Shown: piece after piece, positions 5,139-6,865 of the stretch
Position numbering within the stretch: position 1 is the first letter of the stretch
Layout of the letters: every line of letters begins with the position of its first letter
Assembly: GCA_902767145.1 (NCBI GenBank)
Contig: CACXGG010000262.1
Span: 1-6,865, forward strand
Reading direction: 5' to 3'
From: Oscillospiraceae bacterium
Lineage (GTDB): Bacteria > Bacillota > Clostridia > Saccharofermentanales > Saccharofermentanaceae
Length of the DNA: 6,865 nt
Program-made: the position numbers and the translations under genes
Notes under the pieces: model-generated
The model's input: the letters and a program-made list of their open reading frames with translations, nothing else
What the model was told of the DNA's origin: nothing
Database searches by the model: none

Positions 5139-6236
5139 TTATCTCTCCTTTGAAAGCAGAAGGTCGTATATGGCTATGGCAGTGGCAGCCTCTATGACCG
5201 GGACAGCTCTGGGTACGATACAGGGATCGTGCCTTCCTTCAATCTGAAGTTTTGTATTCTTCTTTTCCTTAAGGTCCACAGTATCCTGCTCCCTGCCGAT
5301 GGAGGGAGTGGGCTTTATGGCGCAGTCGAATACCACGGGAGCTACGCTGCCTCCCAGGGTTATGCCGCCCTGGATGCCGCCGCTCCTGTTGGTCCTGAGC
5401 TTCAGGTCTCCCTTCCCGTCGAAGATAAAGGAGTCGTTATTCTCGGAGCCCCTAAGTCCCGCTGCCTCAAATCCGTTTCCGAACTCTATGCCCTTTACCG
5501 CAGGTACAGCATAGACTATCTGGGCGATCTTTCCTTCCAGTCCGTCGAAGAGGGGACCGCCTAATCCGCCTTCTATTCCATAGACTACAGTCTCGATGAT
5601 GCCGCCAACGGAATCCTGGTCCATCCTGGCTTCCTCGATGCGTTCCTTCATGTTCTCTGCTGCTTCGTCACTTATGGTGGGGAATTCCTTCTCCTTAACC
5701 ATTCGAAGTTCTTCCTCGAATGTCTCATCCAGGGGAGCGTGATCGAAATAGGAATCGTCCTTTTCACCTGCTATCTCCTTTACGTGGGAGCAGATGGTGA
5801 TGCCCCTTTCTGCCAGCTGCTGAAGTGCGATGGAGCCTGCGATACAAAGGGGAGCTGTCATGCGTCCGGAGAAGATGCCGCCTCCGCTCTTTGATGCCTC
5901 GCTTCCGTACTTGAGGCCTGCAGTGTAGTCCGCATGGGAAGGCCTGGGCTTGTTCATGATGGAAGCGTAGTCCTTGGGCTTTGTATTTGAATTGATGATA
6001 TAGCCGTGGAGCCTGCCGTCTTCCTTTTCGAAGATGACCTCGTCCTTCTCCTGTCTTGGAGTGGACCACTTATTTTTTCCGGGAGCTCTTCTCGCCATGA
6101 GTTCTCTTGTGTTTTCCACGTCGGGAGATACACCTTCAGGAAGTCCTTCTATGTAGACTCCGATGGTGGGGCTGTGAGATTCGCCGTAGATCTCAAGGCT
6201 CAGTACTTCACCTTTGTATAAGCTCTTCATGCTCAT
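5139..6236 (-). CDS. aroC: Chorismate synthase
   Basis: This enzyme converts 5-enolpyruvylshikimate-3-phosphate to chorismate and needs reduced FMN without net redox change. The 365-residue length is normal. Visible motifs are GESHSPTIG at 18-26 with the conserved His21, RRAPG at 49-53, RPSHAD at 98-103 with His101, FSGRMTAP at 122-129, DSVGG, EFGNGF, GSENND, RSGGIQGG and RHDPC near the C-terminus. It departs from the commonest signatures at GESHG (here Ser), RPGHAD (here Ser) and GGISNG (here GGITLGG). I believe these fit a clostridial subtype rather than loss of function, because the acid-base histidines are kept. The first ATG at 6236 was chosen over the one two codons later: it overlaps the aroA stop by four bases (ATGA) and sits better from AAAGGGA. 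It is part of the aro operon. Confidence 0.97.
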   Translation of the reverse strand: MSMKSLYKGEVLSLEIYGESHSPTIGVYIEGLPEGVSPDVENTRELMARRAPGKNKWSTPRQEKDEVIFEKEDGRLHGYIINSNTKPKDYASIMNKPRPSHADYTAGLKYGSEASKSGGGIFSGRMTAPLCIAGSIALQQLAERGITICSHVKEIAGEKDDSYFDHAPLDETFEEELRMVKEKEFPTISDEAAENMKERIEEARMDQDSVGGIIETVVYGIEGGLGGPLFDGLEGKIAQIVYAVPAVKGIEFGNGFEAAGLRGSENNDSFIFDGKGDLKLRTNRSGGIQGGITLGGSVAPVVFDCAIKPTPSIGREQDTVDLKEKKNTKLQIEGRHDPCIVPRAVPVIEAATAIAIYDLLLSKER

Positions 6237-6865
6237 GGCATCAGTTCCCTTTCTGTAATTTCCCGAAGCTGCGGGAATGATTTATTGAGACAGTCAAGAT
6301 CGTCTATATCAACTTCTGCCTTAAGTATAACAGCGATCAGTATGGCGCACATGGCCATCCTGTGATCGTGGTAGGAGGACAGCTTAATGGGCTGTTCCTT
6401 TTCTGTGCTTTCGTATCTGTAGACAGTAAGGGTGTCTTCTGTCTCTTCAGTCCTTACGCCGATAGCGGACAGCTGGTCCCTTACAGCCTTGACGCGGTCT
6501 GACTCCTTTATGCGGAGCCTTCCGATTCCCGTAAGTGTCAGCTTCCCGAAAAAGAAGGGGGCCACCACCGCCATATAAGGTGCGATATCGGGAGTGTCGG
6601 TACAGTCCCAGGTAAGATCCTTTTCTTCTTCATGGTCATGTGCAAATTTCAGGAAATCCACTATAGCCTTATCGCCCTGTCTTGAATCGGGATCCAGGTT
6701 AGTCACCTTTATGTCAGACCATTCCTTAAGGCAGAGAAGGAATGCTCCGTTGCTCCAGTCGCCCTCCACTTCAAAGTCTTCGGGGATATATTTCGGATAT
6801 CCCCTGGTACAGGGATAGAAAGTGTTCCTGTCCGTCTTCACGGGAGATCCGTATTTAAGGAGTGC
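6233..6865 (-). CDS. aroA: 3-phosphoshikimate 1-carboxyvinyltransferase (EPSP synthase), 5' end missing
   Basis: EPSP synthase joins phosphoenolpyruvate to shikimate-3-phosphate, the sixth pathway step. The window holds 210 codons plus the stop, about half of the usual 420-450 residues; the frame stays open to the right edge beginning ALLKYGSPV, so the GTG at 6841 is internal and not a start. Recognisable C-terminal-half motifs are VEGDWSNGAF, DTPDIAP with the catalytic aspartate, RLRIKESDR with the conserved Glu and Arg, YHDHRMAMC with the phosphoenolpyruvate-binding Arg, and a final NKSFP segment. These cover the family's conserved catalytic residues in this half. The inhibitor-sensitivity region near the N-terminus is outside the window, so its class cannot be stated. 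Its stop codon lies inside the aroC start region (ATGA), indicating co-transcription and probable translational coupling. Confidence 0.96.
   Translation of the reverse strand, partial: ALLKYGSPVKTDRNTFYPCTRGYPKYIPEDFEVEGDWSNGAFLLCLKEWSDIKVTNLDPDSRQGDKAIVDFLKFAHDHEEEKDLTWDCTDTPDIAPYMAVVAPFFFGKLTLTGIGRLRIKESDRVKAVRDQLSAIGVRTEETEDTLTVYRYESTEKEQPIKLSSYHDHRMAMCAILIAVILKAEVDIDDLDCLNKSFPQLREITERELMP

Noticed and set aside
6818..6841. GTG at 6841 as the start of a short EPSP synthase
   Set aside because: The frame stays open and EPSP-synthase-like to the window edge, and the part present is only the C-terminal half of the family, so the GTG is an internal valine codon.

Overview
The window looks like ordinary chromosome from an anaerobic member of the Bacillota, probably a Clostridia-type gut or rumen organism. 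The basis is an anaerobic (class III) ribonucleotide reductase under NrdR-type boxes, strong purine-rich ribosome binding sites, a chorismate synthase of the GESHSP/RRAPG subtype that I associate with Clostridia, and a multidomain aromatic-pathway enzyme. I cannot assign a genus. All convincing genes lie on the minus strand, so transcription runs from base 6865 towards base 1. I saw no mobile elements, CRISPR arrays, tRNAs or rRNAs.

Layout in transcription order: (1) 6865-3201 is a tightly packed shikimate/chorismate operon: the 3' part of aroA (EPSP synthase), aroC (chorismate synthase), one 504-residue polypeptide joining chorismate mutase, shikimate dehydrogenase (AroE) and shikimate kinase (AroK), and a type II 3-dehydroquinate dehydratase. 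The junctions are a 4-base ATGA overlap, a 1-base gap and a second 4-base ATGA overlap, which suggests translational coupling. Together these proteins cover every step from 3-dehydroquinate to chorismate and on to prephenate. The DAHP synthase and dehydroquinate synthase genes are not in the window. (2) 3167-1845 is a 440-residue SseB-family protein with an extra charged coiled coil and a probable beta-barrel domain in front. It starts 33 bases after the dehydratase gene. It may be the last gene of the aro operon, but an extended -10 promoter overlaps the dehydratase stop codon, so it may also be expressed independently. A hairpin terminator follows it. (3) 1844-1564 is a 281-base intergenic region with the terminator, two NrdR boxes in phase with a good sigma-A-type promoter, and a leader of about 140 bases carrying a 12-bp tandem repeat, a 17-bp palindrome and a possible 36-codon leader ORF. 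(4) 1563-1 is the 5' three quarters or so of nrdD, which runs off the left edge of the window.

The most notable items are the three-enzyme CM-AroE-AroK fusion, the unusual architecture of the SseB-like protein, and the structured nrdD leader downstream of a textbook NrdR control region. I did not find a clearly new defence, mobile or RNA system.
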